The notes: generated from the letters alone by a model not told the origin. Shown: positions 1-9,329, counted from the first letter of the stretch. The stretch is 64,000 nt of DNA from Deltaproteobacteria bacterium (GCA_016935665.1 JAFGQN010000082.1:1-64000); one strand, 5' to 3'. Made by a program: numbers and translations.

Positions 1-2
1 GG

Positions 3-71
3 GAAATGATCGTGGAAGTCAATCAGGAAGCGGATACGTTGATCATCACGCTGGGCAGGAAGCACCGGTGA
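3..71 (+). CDS. C-terminal end of an unidentified protein (cut by window edge)
   Basis: The frame is open from the window edge and ends in TGA at 69-71. It reads as a plausible beta-strand-rich C terminus (VEVNQEADTLIITLGRKHR). It would converge on the GH27 gene that ends 8 bases further on. Too short to identify, and another frame is also open to position 80, so this is tentative. Confidence 0.35.
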   Translation, partial: EMIVEVNQEADTLIITLGRKHR

Positions 72-78
72 GGGAAGG

Positions 79-1617
79 CTAATCGGCGATATCGACAATC
101 CTGAGCATGACGACGCCGTGGGACGGTACATTGGCTTTGTAGCTGCCGTCGAATTCGCCCATATCTATGTGTTGCCACAGATCCCGCACGGTGGCCTTGC
201 CGCTGACGCCGATTTTGTCAAATGATACTGTAATGTCTGCATTACCGCCGCCGCGGTTGAACAATGCCACGCCCTTTTCGGTTCCATCCGGCGTACACAG
301 GGGTTTCATCCATACTTCGGTTTCGCCATTGTCCACCACCCGTGTGCCCTGAATGCCCGCAGGATCCTGATTGATGGCGATGACTTCTTTGTTGGTTAAA
401 ATGTCCTTGATGGTGTTGCTCATTTTTCGCAGGTCGTTTCCGGCAATGAGAGGGGCCGCCATGATGGACCACATGCTGAAGTGGGCGGCGGCTTCGGTGT
501 CCGACAGTCCCGAGTTGCCAATTTCCAGCATGTCCGGGTCGTTCCAGTGTCCGGGCCCCGCGGCGTCCGGGGACTCGTTGTTTTCATCGATAATCTGATC
601 GATGTTGCGGTACCACTGGTTGCAGCCGCTGAAACAGGGGCCAATGTCAAAGGTGCTGCGCCACAGATGGCCCACCTGCGGCATCCAGGGCTTGTAGTCC
701 CACGCGCAAATGCTGAACACAATGTCGCGACCGGAGTTTTTGAGTGCGTTTCCCATGGCTTCGTAGTCTTCGCGCTGCGCCTGGTCCCCATCGCGGCCCG
801 GCGCCGGGGAGCAGTTGTCGTACTTGAGATAGTCCACGCCCCAGGATGCAAACGCTTTGGCATCCTGTTCCTCGTGGCCATAGCTGCCGCTGTTTTTGGT
901 GATTTTATTGTTGTAATTATGGCAGGTTTCCGTGCCGCGGTCGCCGTAAATGCCCAATTTCAACCCCAGACCGTGAATGTAGTCCGCCAGGCCATCCATG
1001 CCGTTTGGAAAACGCTGTCGGTCCACCATCATCTGGCCGTTTTCCCGGGCCGCCATCCAGTTGTCATCCAGGTTAATGTACTGATAGCCGGCGTCCTTCA
1101 TGCCGGTACTTACCATGGCATCCGCGATTTCTTTGATTTGGGCCTCATTAATGTTTTCGTGAAACACGTTCCAGCTGTTCCATCCCATGGGGGGTGTCAA
1201 CGCCAGGCCATCGCCTTTGTCGCCAATTTTGTCCCACTCTGTGCTGCACTTCGCAACGGATTCGGTCTCACTGTCGGATTCCGTTTCAGTGTCGGTACCG
1301 GAATCGCCATCGGTGTCGGAATCGCCGTCGGTGTCGGAATCGCCATCGGTGTCGGAATCGCCATCGGTGTCGGAATCGCCATCGGTATCGGAATCGCCAT
1401 CGGTATCGGAATCGCCATCGGCGTCCGAGTCCCCATCGGCATCCGAATCGCCATCTGAATCGCTATCTGAATCACTATCTGAATCACTATCTGAATCGGT
1501 ATCAGTGTCTGCATCGGTGGTACTGGAACCGCCGCCATCCGAACCGCATGCAGATACTAAGAGCGCGCACACATAAAGCAGGGGGAGCAATGTTTTATTT
1601 CGTTTTAAATGTTTCAT
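79..1617 (-). CDS. GH27 alpha-galactosidase lipoprotein with Ser/Asp linker
   Basis: Probable surface lipoprotein that removes terminal alpha-galactose from glycans. The start at 1617 is chosen because an AAGGAG-type ribosome site lies just upstream. The N terminus has a lysine-rich segment, a hydrophobic stretch and a lipobox ending at about Cys24. About 80 residues of Ser/Asp/Gly/Thr linker follow, then the catalytic domain from about residue 137. That domain opens with [11 protein letters not shown], typical of family GH27. The expected nucleophile Asp is in YLKYDNC (about 267) and the acid/base Asp in WNDPDML (about 360). A short beta-domain closes the protein. The motifs are seen directly; substrate specificity (galactose versus N-acetylgalactosamine) is not resolved. 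The linker style matches the GH3, GH30 and DUF362 proteins elsewhere in the window. Confidence 0.93.
   Translation of the reverse strand: MKHLKRNKTLLPLLYVCALLVSACGSDGGGSSTTDADTDTDSDSDSDSDSDSDSDGDSDADGDSDADGDSDTDGDSDTDGDSDTDGDSDTDGDSDTDGDSDTDGDSGTDTETESDSETESVAKCSTEWDKIGDKGDGLALTPPMGWNSWNVFHENINEAQIKEIADAMVSTGMKDAGYQYINLDDNWMAARENGQMMVDRQRFPNGMDGLADYIHGLGLKLGIYGDRGTETCHNYNNKITKNSGSYGHEEQDAKAFASWGVDYLKYDNCSPAPGRDGDQAQREDYEAMGNALKNSGRDIVFSICAWDYKPWMPQVGHLWRSTFDIGPCFSGCNQWYRNIDQIIDENNESPDAAGPGHWNDPDMLEIGNSGLSDTEAAAHFSMWSIMAAPLIAGNDLRKMSNTIKDILTNKEVIAINQDPAGIQGTRVVDNGETEVWMKPLCTPDGTEKGVALFNRGGGNADITVSFDKIGVSGKATVRDLWQHIDMGEFDGSYKANVPSHGVVMLRIVDIAD
1279..1515 (-). repeat. In-frame Ser-Asp/Gly linker repeat in the GH27 gene
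   Basis: A tandem 12/18-base repeat encodes units such as DGDSDT and SD dipeptides. Near-identical copies of GGAATCGCCATCGGTGTC (plus-strand reading) sit head to tail, so the tract is likely to change length by slippage. It codes for a flexible acidic stalk between the lipid anchor and the catalytic domain. Confidence 0.9.
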
Positions 1618-1829
1618 TTTTATGGATTTCTCCTTCAGGTGCGGCCGATGGGACCTGTCCATCGAGCATCAGAATATTAAAAAGAGGTGGCTTTCATTTT
1701 GAAAAGTGGGTGCGTTTTCACCGGATAAAACAGGAAGAGGGCGTTGCGCACGCGCGATGACACAATCTCTCGAACCTCTTTTCAAGAGAACATTGTCCAG
1801 CTCAGCTGGTGGAACTCCGGTTTCGTCGG

Positions 1830-2789
1830 TTACTGCTTTTGGGTCGCCGACACTGAAATGGCGCCTTTTTTCGCGTTGGCGGATGCCGCCACAAATTCTC
1901 CCCACGATATTTCGGCAGATTTCGACATGGGACCATCGGGGGTGAGGGTCATGGGGATAAGGCCGGTGATTTTGGACGGGATGGCGATTTTCTGCAATAT
2001 GGCCAAAATGGCATCCCGGTCTTTGGCGCATACTTCGGTGGCCAGTATTTCGGGGAGTTTTTCTTTGAGGTGCTCGCATCGCATTGAGGGATGCATGGTG
2101 GCCTGGGCGTCCATCAGCAACACCATGTCGTTGCACGTCTGATTGAGTCTATTGACCATCGAATTTGGGCTGCCCGAGAGCGGCAGTTTCATCAGCTTTG
2201 CGATGTCATCTCCGGCGGGCAGGGCCGGGGGCCTTTGAGGATGGGCACATTGCACCAGCGCCTCGAATGTTTCGATGCCATGGGTGAAAAGCAGATTAAA
2301 CATCTCCTGAAGTCGGGTGAGTTTGACGTTGGCGTCAATGGCCACCACCCAGCGCACCGGCTCGCCTTCCCGCTGCGCGCGAAAAAGCAGCGAGCGTGTG
2401 TGTTCACTCGCCTTTTCAATGTGTTCGTCCAGCGATGTCAAATCGTCCAGCGTCCCCACCGGTTTTTCCAGGATGTGGATATTGTTCTTTGTGCCATCCA
2501 CATCCAGCACGGCAAACGCCACATCAAACCGGCTGGGCGGCACATCCGCCTTTGGAAGCTTGAGGCGCCGCAAACAGCTGGCGTGCAGGGTGGATAGTTC
2601 GCATAACGCGTCCATGTAATCGGCGGTTTGCTGCATGGTGACGTCTTTTTTGGGAGCGTCGGCGGTTGAGGTGGCGGCAGATGGGTTTGCTGCCGCTTTT
2701 TTTTCAGGTTTCGAGTCGGATTTGCTGCACCCCATAACGCACACGGCAACGCTTACCAAAACAGTGGCTTGGAAAATGTGGTTCATCAT
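1830..2789 (-). CDS. Hypothetical lipoprotein
   Basis: A 319-residue protein with an N-terminal hydrophobic segment and lipobox (VMGC, Cys at about 21), then a Lys/Ser/Pro/Ala-rich tether and a mixed alpha/beta body. I recognise no catalytic motif. It is probably anchored in the outer or inner membrane and faces the periplasm. It lies 53 bases downstream of the sulfotransferase-like gene on the same strand and may be co-transcribed with proS and that gene. Two adjacent ATG codons (2789 and 2786) are possible starts and neither has a strong ribosome site. Family unknown. Confidence 0.75.
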   Translation of the reverse strand: MMNHIFQATVLVSVAVCVMGCSKSDSKPEKKAAANPSAATSTADAPKKDVTMQQTADYMDALCELSTLHASCLRRLKLPKADVPPSRFDVAFAVLDVDGTKNNIHILEKPVGTLDDLTSLDEHIEKASEHTRSLLFRAQREGEPVRWVVAIDANVKLTRLQEMFNLLFTHGIETFEALVQCAHPQRPPALPAGDDIAKLMKLPLSGSPNSMVNRLNQTCNDMVLLMDAQATMHPSMRCEHLKEKLPEILATEVCAKDRDAILAILQKIAIPSKITGLIPMTLTPDGPMSKSAEISWGEFVAASANAKKGAISVSATQKQ

Positions 2790-2842
2790 GGCGCCAGTGT
2801 GTAAGTGAACCGCTTTTATTGCAAGTGTTTTAACTGTGTGAA

Positions 2843-4033
2843 TCAGGTGCGTTTTTGGGGCAGCATTGATTTTATGCGGGTGACCAGGTTTGGTTTGGGA
2901 AACAGCTGGTCCAGCTGCATCAGCATTTGTGCAATCGCTTCTCTGTCGTTTTTTGGGGTGGCGAACCAGACGTTATTGAGGTGTTGCTGAATCTGGCGCT
3001 GGATATGACAGTACAGACCCGCATCCTGTTTCAGGCGGGTAGCCACATCGGCCATGGATGATGCGGGGATGGCCGAAGCTGACGTCGTTAGCTCCGAATG
3101 CAGTTCGATGTCGCAAAGGGCCATATTGTTTTTAACCGCGCCTGAAAAATGGGTTTCCAGCAATGCCAACGCCTCCTGTGGAACTTCGATGAGAGCGTTC
3201 ACATCAATTTCGCTTCTGTCTTGAAAATACTGGTCGGACAAATGCTGCAACACAGTGTCCAGCCGTTTGTGAATCCCGGTTTGGGCTTCGGGAATCACGG
3301 CGTTGAGCATGCGTTTCAATTCGAGAATGTGCGGCGGATAGCTGCTGTTGAGCAGCGGCGGCCGCTCCCCGTTGGTTTGTGGCAGCGTCACACGGAGCAT
3401 GTGCATGAATGCGGTGGACAGCCCCAACTGGTAGATGCTGGACTTATGATACGGATTCACCACCAGATGCTCGAGGCCCACCGTGTTGACCCACAGGCGC
3501 AACCATTGCTCTGTCATTCGCTTGTGTCGCGCTTTTGCGTAATCCTCAATAAATGTCAGCAGTGGCGTGGTACTGAAATGCCGTTTCACCAGCTGATTGT
3601 AGGACGACACAATGGTGTCGAACGGGTGTCGAATCAGCGCCAGAACACAATACCGGCTTTTTTTAATCAATGCGTGTATTTCCACCGGTAGCGACCAGAA
3701 GGTCTCCGAAGACAAAAGCAGTGTGCATCCGCTGGATTTGGCGTTGGCCAGGTACTTTGCAAAAATTGTCTCGGGGTGTCCCCCCTCTTTAATGGCCTGG
3801 GACAGCTCGGAATGTCCCGACGAAATTCGGTTGGCGCCCAACGGATGCGGTGGATAGTAGTACCCCTGCGTGGCCAGCCAGTCGCGGTTTTCAAAGCAGA
3901 ACGTTTGAAATGCCGATGACCCGGTTTTGGGCGCCCCCACATGAATCACCACATCGAGTTCTTTGGGCACGTGCTTGAGCCTGGAGAGCCATTGTTGGGG
4001 GTCTGTGGGCGGGGAGGTTATTGATTCAGTCAT
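2843..4033 (-). CDS. Sulfotransferase-like protein (PAPS-dependent family)
   Basis: 396 residues. Near the N terminus (about 29-43) is VIHVGAPKTGSSAFQ, which matches the 5'-phosphosulfate loop (GxPKTGTT-type) of PAPS-dependent sulfotransferases. Around residue 135 is LALIRHPFDTIVSSYNQ, which fits the 3'-phosphate-binding RxP...S motif. It would move sulfate from PAPS to a glycan or other hydroxyl acceptor; the acceptor cannot be told. There is no signal peptide, so it should be cytoplasmic. The gene begins 24 bases after the proS stop codon on the same strand. A sulfatase lies at 38 kb. Bacterial members of this fold are often annotated only as sulfotransferase-family proteins. Confidence 0.75.
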   Translation of the reverse strand: MTESITSPPTDPQQWLSRLKHVPKELDVVIHVGAPKTGSSAFQTFCFENRDWLATQGYYYPPHPLGANRISSGHSELSQAIKEGGHPETIFAKYLANAKSSGCTLLLSSETFWSLPVEIHALIKKSRYCVLALIRHPFDTIVSSYNQLVKRHFSTTPLLTFIEDYAKARHKRMTEQWLRLWVNTVGLEHLVVNPYHKSSIYQLGLSTAFMHMLRVTLPQTNGERPPLLNSSYPPHILELKRMLNAVIPEAQTGIHKRLDTVLQHLSDQYFQDRSEIDVNALIEVPQEALALLETHFSGAVKNNMALCDIELHSELTTSASAIPASSMADVATRLKQDAGLYCHIQRQIQQHLNNVWFATPKNDREAIAQMLMQLDQLFPKPNLVTRIKSMLPQKRT

Positions 4034-4057
4034 GGATAGATGAATACTGCAATCTCA

Positions 4058-5515
4058 TCAATACGATTTGGCCATCAATACGCGCTGTTTGGATGGATTT
4101 CCGGTTTTGATGCACTTGCCTTCTTCGGGGGCGGGGCCCTGACCAGGCAGCGGGATACAGCGGATGGTCACTTTGGTTTCCTCTTTGATTTTCGCTTCTG
4201 TCTCCCGTGTGCCATCCCAGTGACACCACACAAATTGGGATTTGCCATCGGCAAACACATCCTTAAAGTCGTCCCATGTGTCCACCGACACCGTGTTTTC
4301 CTCGCGGAACTTTTGGGCTCTATCCAAAAGGAATTTCTGGAAGCCATCGAGCACCCCGGGCATTTCGTCGGCCAGGGTGTCAATTTTCATTTTGATCTTG
4401 TCTTCTGCCACGCGCAGTTTGGTCATGGCCTCTCCCGACGCCACGTCCCTTGGGCCAATCTCAATGCGAATGGGCACCCCTTTGCGCTCCCATTCGTAAT
4501 ATTTTTCACCCGGGCGCTTGCCTTCGCGATCGTCCACTTTGACCGCAATACCTTTGGCTTTAAGGTCGGCGGCCAGCTTGTCCACCACGGGGTTGACGGC
4601 CTCTTTTTCCTGCGGTTTGCGGGCGATGGGCACAATCACGGTCTGAATGGGCGCCAGTCTGGGGGGCAGAATCAGTCCGGAATCGTCGGAATGGCTCATG
4701 ATGAGCCCGCCAATCAAGCGGGTGGAAACGCCCCATGAGGTTTGCCACACGTATTCTTCACGGCCTTCGGCGGACTGGAATTTCACATCGAATGCTTTAC
4801 CAAAGTTCTGGCCCAAATCATGACTGGTGCCCGCCTGCAGCGCCTTGCCATCCCGCATCATGGCCTCGATGCACTGGGTCTGGAGGGCGCCGGCGAACTT
4901 CTCCGAATCGGTTTTAATGCCGCGAATGACGGGCATGGCCATGACCTGCTCGGCAAAGTCGCCGTACACATTGAGCATGCGGGTCACTTCTTCTTTGGCT
5001 TCGTCATGAGTGGCGTGGGCGGTGTGCCCTTCCTGCCATAAAAATTCGGTGGTACGCAAAAACATGCGGGTGTGCATTTCCCAGCGCATCACGTTGGCCC
5101 ATTGATTAATGAGCATGGGCAAATCCCGGTACGAATCAATCCACTTTGAAAAGAAGTGCCCGATAATTGTTTCGGAGGTGGGACGAATACAGTACTGCTC
5201 GTCCTTGGGCAGTTCCTTGCCGCCCGCATGAGTGACCACCGCGATTTCCGGTGCGAATCCCTCCACGTGCTCCGCCTCTTTGTTAATGAAAGACATTGGA
5301 ATCAGCAGCGGGAAATAGGCGTTTTTGTGTCCGGTTTCCTTGAACCGGCGGTCGAGATCCGCCTGGATTTTTTCCCAGATAGCATAGCCATGGGGCTTAA
5401 TCACCATGCAGCCTTTAACAATTTTAGCCACTTCCGCCAAATCCCCTTCGCGCACCACATCCTGGTACCACGAAGGAAAATCATCACTCTGTTTGGTAAT
5501 TTTTCCTGATTCCAT
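4058..5515 (-). CDS. proS: Prolyl-tRNA synthetase, archaeal/eukaryote-like type
   Basis: Charges tRNA-Pro with proline. The 485-residue protein starts at 5515, preceded by an AAGGAG ribosome site; longer readings run through the palindromic repeat upstream and are not credible. Class II motifs are clear: a [12 protein letters not shown] region, RPTSETIIG, and a motif-2 region with [23 protein letters not shown] (given here in part). The protein lacks the large inserted editing domain of the E. coli type. It has the extra C-terminal domain with Cys residues (WCHW, RCIPLPG, GKCI) and ends in Tyr, as expected for the archaeal/eukaryote-like form. That form is found in a minority of bacterial lineages. 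Confidence 0.95.
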   Translation of the reverse strand: MESGKITKQSDDFPSWYQDVVREGDLAEVAKIVKGCMVIKPHGYAIWEKIQADLDRRFKETGHKNAYFPLLIPMSFINKEAEHVEGFAPEIAVVTHAGGKELPKDEQYCIRPTSETIIGHFFSKWIDSYRDLPMLINQWANVMRWEMHTRMFLRTTEFLWQEGHTAHATHDEAKEEVTRMLNVYGDFAEQVMAMPVIRGIKTDSEKFAGALQTQCIEAMMRDGKALQAGTSHDLGQNFGKAFDVKFQSAEGREEYVWQTSWGVSTRLIGGLIMSHSDDSGLILPPRLAPIQTVIVPIARKPQEKEAVNPVVDKLAADLKAKGIAVKVDDREGKRPGEKYYEWERKGVPIRIEIGPRDVASGEAMTKLRVAEDKIKMKIDTLADEMPGVLDGFQKFLLDRAQKFREENTVSVDTWDDFKDVFADGKSQFVWCHWDGTRETEAKIKEETKVTIRCIPLPGQGPAPEEGKCIKTGNPSKQRVLMAKSY

Positions 5516-5562
5516 CGATTGTCTCCTTAAAGCCCGTCCGAATGTCTGAAACATTCCAAACA

Positions 5563-5628
5563 CGTCATTCCCGCGAAGGCGAAAAACCGTTGTGTTCATG
5601 CTGGATTCCCACCTTCGTGGGAATGACG
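5563..5628. repeat. MITE/REP-like imperfect palindrome
   Basis: The arms CGTCATTCCCGCGAAGGCG (5563-5581) and its near inverse CCACCTTCGTGGGAATGACG (5609-5628) flank a short loop. The CGTCATTCCC...GGGAATGACG core is a widespread palindromic interspersed repeat of bacteria. Only this copy was noticed in the window. It lies just upstream of proS. Confidence 0.75.
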
Positions 5629-5856
5629 TTATATTATCGCCGCGTGTCGAGAGAGGCCACAGAAGCGCCTCCCTCCCGCAAGCCATGGCAGATAACACGA
5701 TTTTTAACGAAATTAAATAAAATGATTTCTCTCAGGCCGGTTCCCGTAACATTTCACTTTTGTCCTGAATGACATCGTTGAAATCCATTGGTGCAGCTTA
5801 TCTTTGTTCCTGGGCATGGAAAGGGCATTTTTTGCACCGCCCACATACATAATGAC

Positions 5857-5885
5857 TTGACCTGTTTTTATTTTTCCTTTAATTA
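5857..5885 (+). promoter_or_regulatory. Predicted sigma70 promoter of tRNA-Met (and metG)
   Basis: TTGACC (5857-5862), a 17-base spacer and TAATTA (5880-5885). Transcription would start near 5892, about 18 bases before the tRNA. The rest of the 5516-5909 gap holds the palindromic repeat and no credible gene. Confidence 0.55.
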
Positions 5886-5909
5886 ACCCACCGCGACGAT
5901 GGTCGTTAT

Positions 5910-5983
5910 GGCAGGGTAGCTCAGCTGGTTAGAGCGCCGGATTCATAACCCGGAGGTCGGGAGTTCAAGTCTCCCCCTCGCCA
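5910..5983 (+). tRNA. tRNA with CAT anticodon, probably tRNA-Met
   Basis: Cloverleaf: acceptor GGCAGGG paired with CCTCGCC, D-arm GCTC/GAGC, anticodon loop TTCATAA (CAT), T-arm GGGAG-TTCAAGT-CTCCC, discriminator A, no encoded CCA. The first acceptor base pair is a normal G-C, unlike an initiator. An elongator tRNA-Met is likeliest; a lysidine-modified tRNA-Ile2 cannot be excluded. There is an A.C mismatch at the fourth acceptor pair and another at the base of the anticodon loop. metG begins 68 bases downstream. Confidence 0.9.
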
Positions 5984-6007
5984 CTGACAATTTGGATTTT
6001 TTCTTTC

Positions 6008-6037
6008 AAAAGGCGGCCTGTGAGTCGCCTTTGTCGT
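6008..6037 (+). terminator. Hairpin between tRNA-Met and metG (terminator or attenuator-like)
   Basis: AAAGGCG pairs with CGCCTTT across an 11-base loop, followed by the weak T-rich stretch TGTCGTTTT. It could end the tRNA transcript or leave some read-through into metG, whose ribosome site follows about 10 bases later. Confidence 0.5.
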
Positions 6038-6051
6038 TTTGGGAGGCAGGC

Positions 6052-8010
6052 ATGGCCCGAAAAATCTATTTCACCACCCCCATTTATTATGTAAACGCGG
6101 AGCCTCACATTGGGCATCTGTACACCACGGCGCTGGCAGACATGCTCAAGCGCTATCACGTGCTGGCCGGCGACGATGTCTGGTTTCAGACAGGCACCGA
6201 TGAGCACGGCGAGAAAATCGTGCAGGTGGCCCAAAAACAGGGGGTGACTCCCAAACAGTTTGCCGACGGTATCTCCGGTAAATTTCGCGACGCATGGGAT
6301 AAAATAGATATTGCCTACGATGATTTTATCCGCACCACCGATGCCCGCCACGTGAAGTACGTGCAGGACGTGCTTGATAAGGTACATGCGTCGGGGGACA
6401 TCTATTTTGATGAGTATACCGGCAAGTACTGTGTGGGCTGCGAGCGCTACCTGACAGACACCGAACTGGTGGACGGTAAGTGCCCCGATCACCAGACCGC
6501 ACCCAAAGAGGTAAAGGAAGCCAACTACTTCTTTAAAATGGGCAAGTACCAGCAGCAGCTCATCGCGCACATTGAGGAAAATCCCCATTGGATTCGTCCG
6601 GAGCGGTTTCGCAACGAGGTGCTTTCGTTTTTAAAATCGCCCCTGGAGGATCTGTGCATTTCCAGACCCAAAACCCGGTTGGAATGGGGTATTGAGCTGC
6701 CGTTCGACGACAAGTACGTGACTTACGTATGGTTTGATGCACTGCTCAACTATCCTTCCGGTCTGACCGAGACGTCCAGGGGCGAAAATCGGTTTGACCA
6801 GTACTGGAGCGGCTGCAACCATTTGATTGCCAAAGATATTTTAAAAACCCACGCCATTTACTGGCCCACCATGCTCATGAGCGCGGGCATCCCCCTGTTT
6901 AAACAGCTCGATGTGCACGGCTACTGGATGGTGGGGGAATCCAAAATGTCCAAGAGCCTGGGCAATGTGATTCGACCGTTGAGCTTTGATGCGGCGTTCG
7001 GGATTGAAAACCTGCGCTACTTCCTTTTTAAGGAAATGAAATTTGGGGCCGATTCCAGCTTCACGTACGATTTGTTTGTGGAACGTTACAACTCGGATTT
7101 GGCCAACGGCCTGGGCAATCTGTTGGCGCGAAACGCCGGTCTGGTGGCCAAAAACTTTGGCGCCATTCCCGCGCATCAACCGCTCACCGATGCGGAAAAC
7201 GCTGTGGCCGCCAAAGCAAAGGAAGTACTGGACGCCTATCGCAGCAATTTCGAGTCCCGTCAGTTTGCCAAATCCATCGAGGATGTGTGTGCGCTGATAG
7301 GGGAGACCGATAAGTACATCACGCTTATGGAACCCTGGAAAATGGCAAAGGACGAGAGTAAAAAAGGCGATCTCGCACGAGTTCTGCGCTGTGGTTTGGA
7401 AGTGTGCCGTGTGGCCGCCGTGCTCCTCAGTCCTGTGATGCCCAAAAAGTGCGCCGAAATCCTTGAATACCTGGGCGAAAAACGCCCGCTGGACGGTTCA
7501 GTGGCCCTTGAGGAGCTGGCCGCGTTTGGCGCCCTGGCAGACGGTATTGAAATTGACAAGCCCCCGCGCTTTTTCCCGCGTATTGATGAAGCGGCGCTTT
7601 CCCAAATCACTGAACAGATGATGGCCGAGGCCGATGCCGCCGCTAAAGCTGCAGCACAAAGGGAGATTGAGCCCATTAAAGAGCAGATCACCATTGATGA
7701 TTTTGCCAAAGTACAGTTGAAGGTGGGGAGGGTGGTGGAGGCCTATCCCGTGGAAAAAGCCCAAAAGCTGATTCGCCTGATGGTGGATGTGGGCGAGGAA
7801 AACCCCCGACAGATTTTTGCCGGGATTAAATCGCATTATCCCAGGCCCGAAAAGCTGATTGGGCAAAATGTAATAGTGGTGGCCAATCTCAAACCCCGGG
7901 AGATGAAGTTTGGTCTTTCCGAAGGCATGGTGCTGGCCGCCTCCGGTGACGATCGCCTGGTGGCCGCCACGGTGCTGGGCGCCGCCGAACCGGGTGACGG
8001 CATCAGCTGA
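6052..8010 (+). CDS. metG: Methionyl-tRNA synthetase with C-terminal tRNA-binding domain
   Basis: Charges tRNA-Met (elongator and initiator) with methionine. The start at 6052 follows a GGGAGG site. The class I core has the HIGH box (PHIGHLYT, about residue 20) and KMSKS at about 298-302. A zinc-type insertion reads CVGCERY...GKCPDHQ (CxxC...CxxH). An anticodon-binding helical domain follows. The last ~105 residues are an EMAP-II/Trbp111-like tRNA-binding OB fold (VGRVVEAYPVEKAQKL, MVLAAS). The length (652 residues) is normal for the two-domain form. It lies immediately behind a CAT-anticodon tRNA gene and may share its promoter. Confidence 0.97.
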   Translation: MARKIYFTTPIYYVNAEPHIGHLYTTALADMLKRYHVLAGDDVWFQTGTDEHGEKIVQVAQKQGVTPKQFADGISGKFRDAWDKIDIAYDDFIRTTDARHVKYVQDVLDKVHASGDIYFDEYTGKYCVGCERYLTDTELVDGKCPDHQTAPKEVKEANYFFKMGKYQQQLIAHIEENPHWIRPERFRNEVLSFLKSPLEDLCISRPKTRLEWGIELPFDDKYVTYVWFDALLNYPSGLTETSRGENRFDQYWSGCNHLIAKDILKTHAIYWPTMLMSAGIPLFKQLDVHGYWMVGESKMSKSLGNVIRPLSFDAAFGIENLRYFLFKEMKFGADSSFTYDLFVERYNSDLANGLGNLLARNAGLVAKNFGAIPAHQPLTDAENAVAAKAKEVLDAYRSNFESRQFAKSIEDVCALIGETDKYITLMEPWKMAKDESKKGDLARVLRCGLEVCRVAAVLLSPVMPKKCAEILEYLGEKRPLDGSVALEELAAFGALADGIEIDKPPRFFPRIDEAALSQITEQMMAEADAAAKAAAQREIEPIKEQITIDDFAKVQLKVGRVVEAYPVEKAQKLIRLMVDVGEENPRQIFAGIKSHYPRPEKLIGQNVIVVANLKPREMKFGLSEGMVLAASGDDRLVAATVLGAAEPGDGIS

Positions 8011-8050
8011 TTGCGCGATTGATTCCTGGGCTCTTTTTCGCATTCCATTT

Positions 8051-8079
8051 TTGCATCACCTGTAAACTGCTGGCATAAT
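8051..8079 (+). promoter_or_regulatory. Predicted promoter placing the transcript start at the 8089 ATG
   Basis: TTGCAT (8051-8056), a 17-base spacer and CATAAT (8074-8079). The expected transcript start (about 8086) is 3 bases from the ATG at 8089, and there is no ribosome site. This suggests a leaderless or near-leaderless mRNA. The -10 box sits inside the small palindrome GGCATAATGCC. Confidence 0.45.
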
Positions 8080-8088
8080 GCCTGGCGT

Positions 8089-8658
8089 ATGACACATCCG
8101 AAATTAAAAATTGCCGGAACGGTTTTGGCGGTAGCCCTTGGGGTAGTGCTGGGCTGGCTGTCATTGGAGTGGCTACTCGATGCGGTGGAGGGCGACGACG
8201 TGCGTCTGGTTTCCGAGCACCTGGGGCAGAAACTGTGGGTGCAGCTCAAGTTTGCGCTGTTGTCGGCGCTGGTGGGGGCATCCGCATTCTGGGGGGCCAT
8301 GGTGGGGCGGCGCTGGAATGCCATGGCACGTCTCATCGTACTGTCCATTCTGGCGGTGGGGATTCAGTTTGCAGTGGCGATGTTCAAGTGGATGCAACTT
8401 GCCTCCGGCCTTCCTGAGGGGACTGAAGACATGCCCGCCATGGTGTACATTGGTAATCTGGGGTCGGAATGGGTGCCGCTCATTACCGCCGTGGCCGTGT
8501 GGATCTGTGTCATTCCCATGCTGTTTGGCGCCCGCAAACCCGACACCGCCGCAGAAATTGCCACCGTTGAAGTGATTGAGGATTCCGACATCGATACCCG
8601 GGAAGGTCAGCCCGTCGCACTGCTGGTGGAATCCAACAAATCATCCAATAAAAAATAA
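8089..8658 (+). CDS. Four-helix inner-membrane protein, function unknown
   Basis: 189 residues with hydrophobic segments near 8-30, 48-70, 82-100 and 132-150, followed by an acidic and polar tail of about 40 residues that ends in Lys. It looks like a small polytopic inner-membrane protein. No enzyme or transporter signature is recognised. It lies 78 bases after metG but appears to have its own promoter. Confidence 0.7.
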   Translation: MTHPKLKIAGTVLAVALGVVLGWLSLEWLLDAVEGDDVRLVSEHLGQKLWVQLKFALLSALVGASAFWGAMVGRRWNAMARLIVLSILAVGIQFAVAMFKWMQLASGLPEGTEDMPAMVYIGNLGSEWVPLITAVAVWICVIPMLFGARKPDTAAEIATVEVIEDSDIDTREGQPVALLVESNKSSNKK

Positions 8659-8739
8659 CGACCAGAATACAGTATCCATGACAAATGCAGGGGCAGATTA
8701 AAAATTTTGCCTGCATGTTGGGGCGAATGTGGGCCGGAG

Positions 8740-8943
8740 TTACGCCGGAGTGGTCACCATGGAATCCTCTGCACCGGCGGATAATAACGGCAGTGGGGAA
8801 ATCGTTTCGCGAAGATCTTTGAATTGACGCAAATCAATCCGTGAAAACAGGCATCGTGCACAAAGTGGGGTGCCTTCCAGTTGAGCGAGCGCCAGACGGC
8901 CACAGGCATTGCATTGGACAGGCTGAATCTGAGTGTTCGTCAC
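8740..8943 (-). CDS. Mini zinc-ribbon protein A (GTG start)
   Basis: 67 residues with CNACG and CARC spaced about 13 residues apart, a CxxC-x13-CxxC pattern that should bind one zinc ion. The GTG at 8943 is preferred. It follows AAAGGAGTTGTCACA, nearly the same leader as the ATG of the neighbouring paralogue at 9329 (AAAGGAGTTGCCACG), and the proteins then align from their first residues. Upstream ATG readings lack a ribosome site. Function unknown; perhaps a small adaptor or nucleic-acid-binding protein. Confidence 0.75.
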   Translation of the reverse strand: MTNTQIQPVQCNACGRLALAQLEGTPLCARCLFSRIDLRQFKDLRETISPLPLLSAGAEDSMVTTPA

Positions 8944-9122
8944 TGTGACAACTCCTTTGGCAAAACGGGTGCTGATGCGTTTGGGTATTTTCTCCCAGGT
9001 AAACACCTAACCCCCTGCAAGTGGGAATTATTCCGCACGCAAAGTTGTCCCCCTGTTCTTGTTAAGGGTGTCGAAGGAGGGATTTCGGTAAAGAAATTGG
9101 TAAAACGGGGTGTGGTGAAAAA

Positions 9123-9329
9123 TTAAACCAGCATGGCGTTCATCAGGGCAGCTTCGATGGAAGCGTAAGAGATCGTTAGCGGTTCGATGCATTCCTGTAT
9201 TTCCAGGCGTTCAAGTGAATCGAGCCTGGCCAGAAGGCATCGGGCACAAAATGGGATACCCTCAATTTTAGCAAGCGCCAATAGGCCGCAGGTGACACAG
9301 GGGATGGGCTGATTATGAGTGTTTATCAT
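9123..9329 (-). CDS. Mini zinc-ribbon protein B, tandem paralogue
   Basis: 68 residues, clearly related to the protein encoded just downstream. It shares the CVTCG...CARC zinc pattern, the LALAKIEG-type linker and an LARLDS-type helix, with a diverged acidic C terminus. The AAAGGAG site and leader are conserved between the copies, so the duplication included the translation signals. The divergent neighbour is the first Hsp20 gene. Function unknown. Confidence 0.78.
   Translation of the reverse strand: MINTHNQPIPCVTCGLLALAKIEGIPFCARCLLARLDSLERLEIQECIEPLTISYASIEAALMNAMLV

Noticed and set aside
1279-1515. Regular repeat that might look like a CRISPR array
   Set aside because: Units are 12-18 bases, head to tail without unique spacers, and in frame with a protein.
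481-1576. Long open frames on the plus strand across the GH27 gene rich in Val/Gly/Ile or Ser/Glu
   Set aside because: They are mirror frames of the SD/DG repeat on the coding strand; no ribosome site and only repetitive sequence.
5516-5698. N-terminal extension of ProS by 61 residues
   Set aside because: It runs through the MITE-like palindrome and bypasses the AAGGAG-ATG at 5515.
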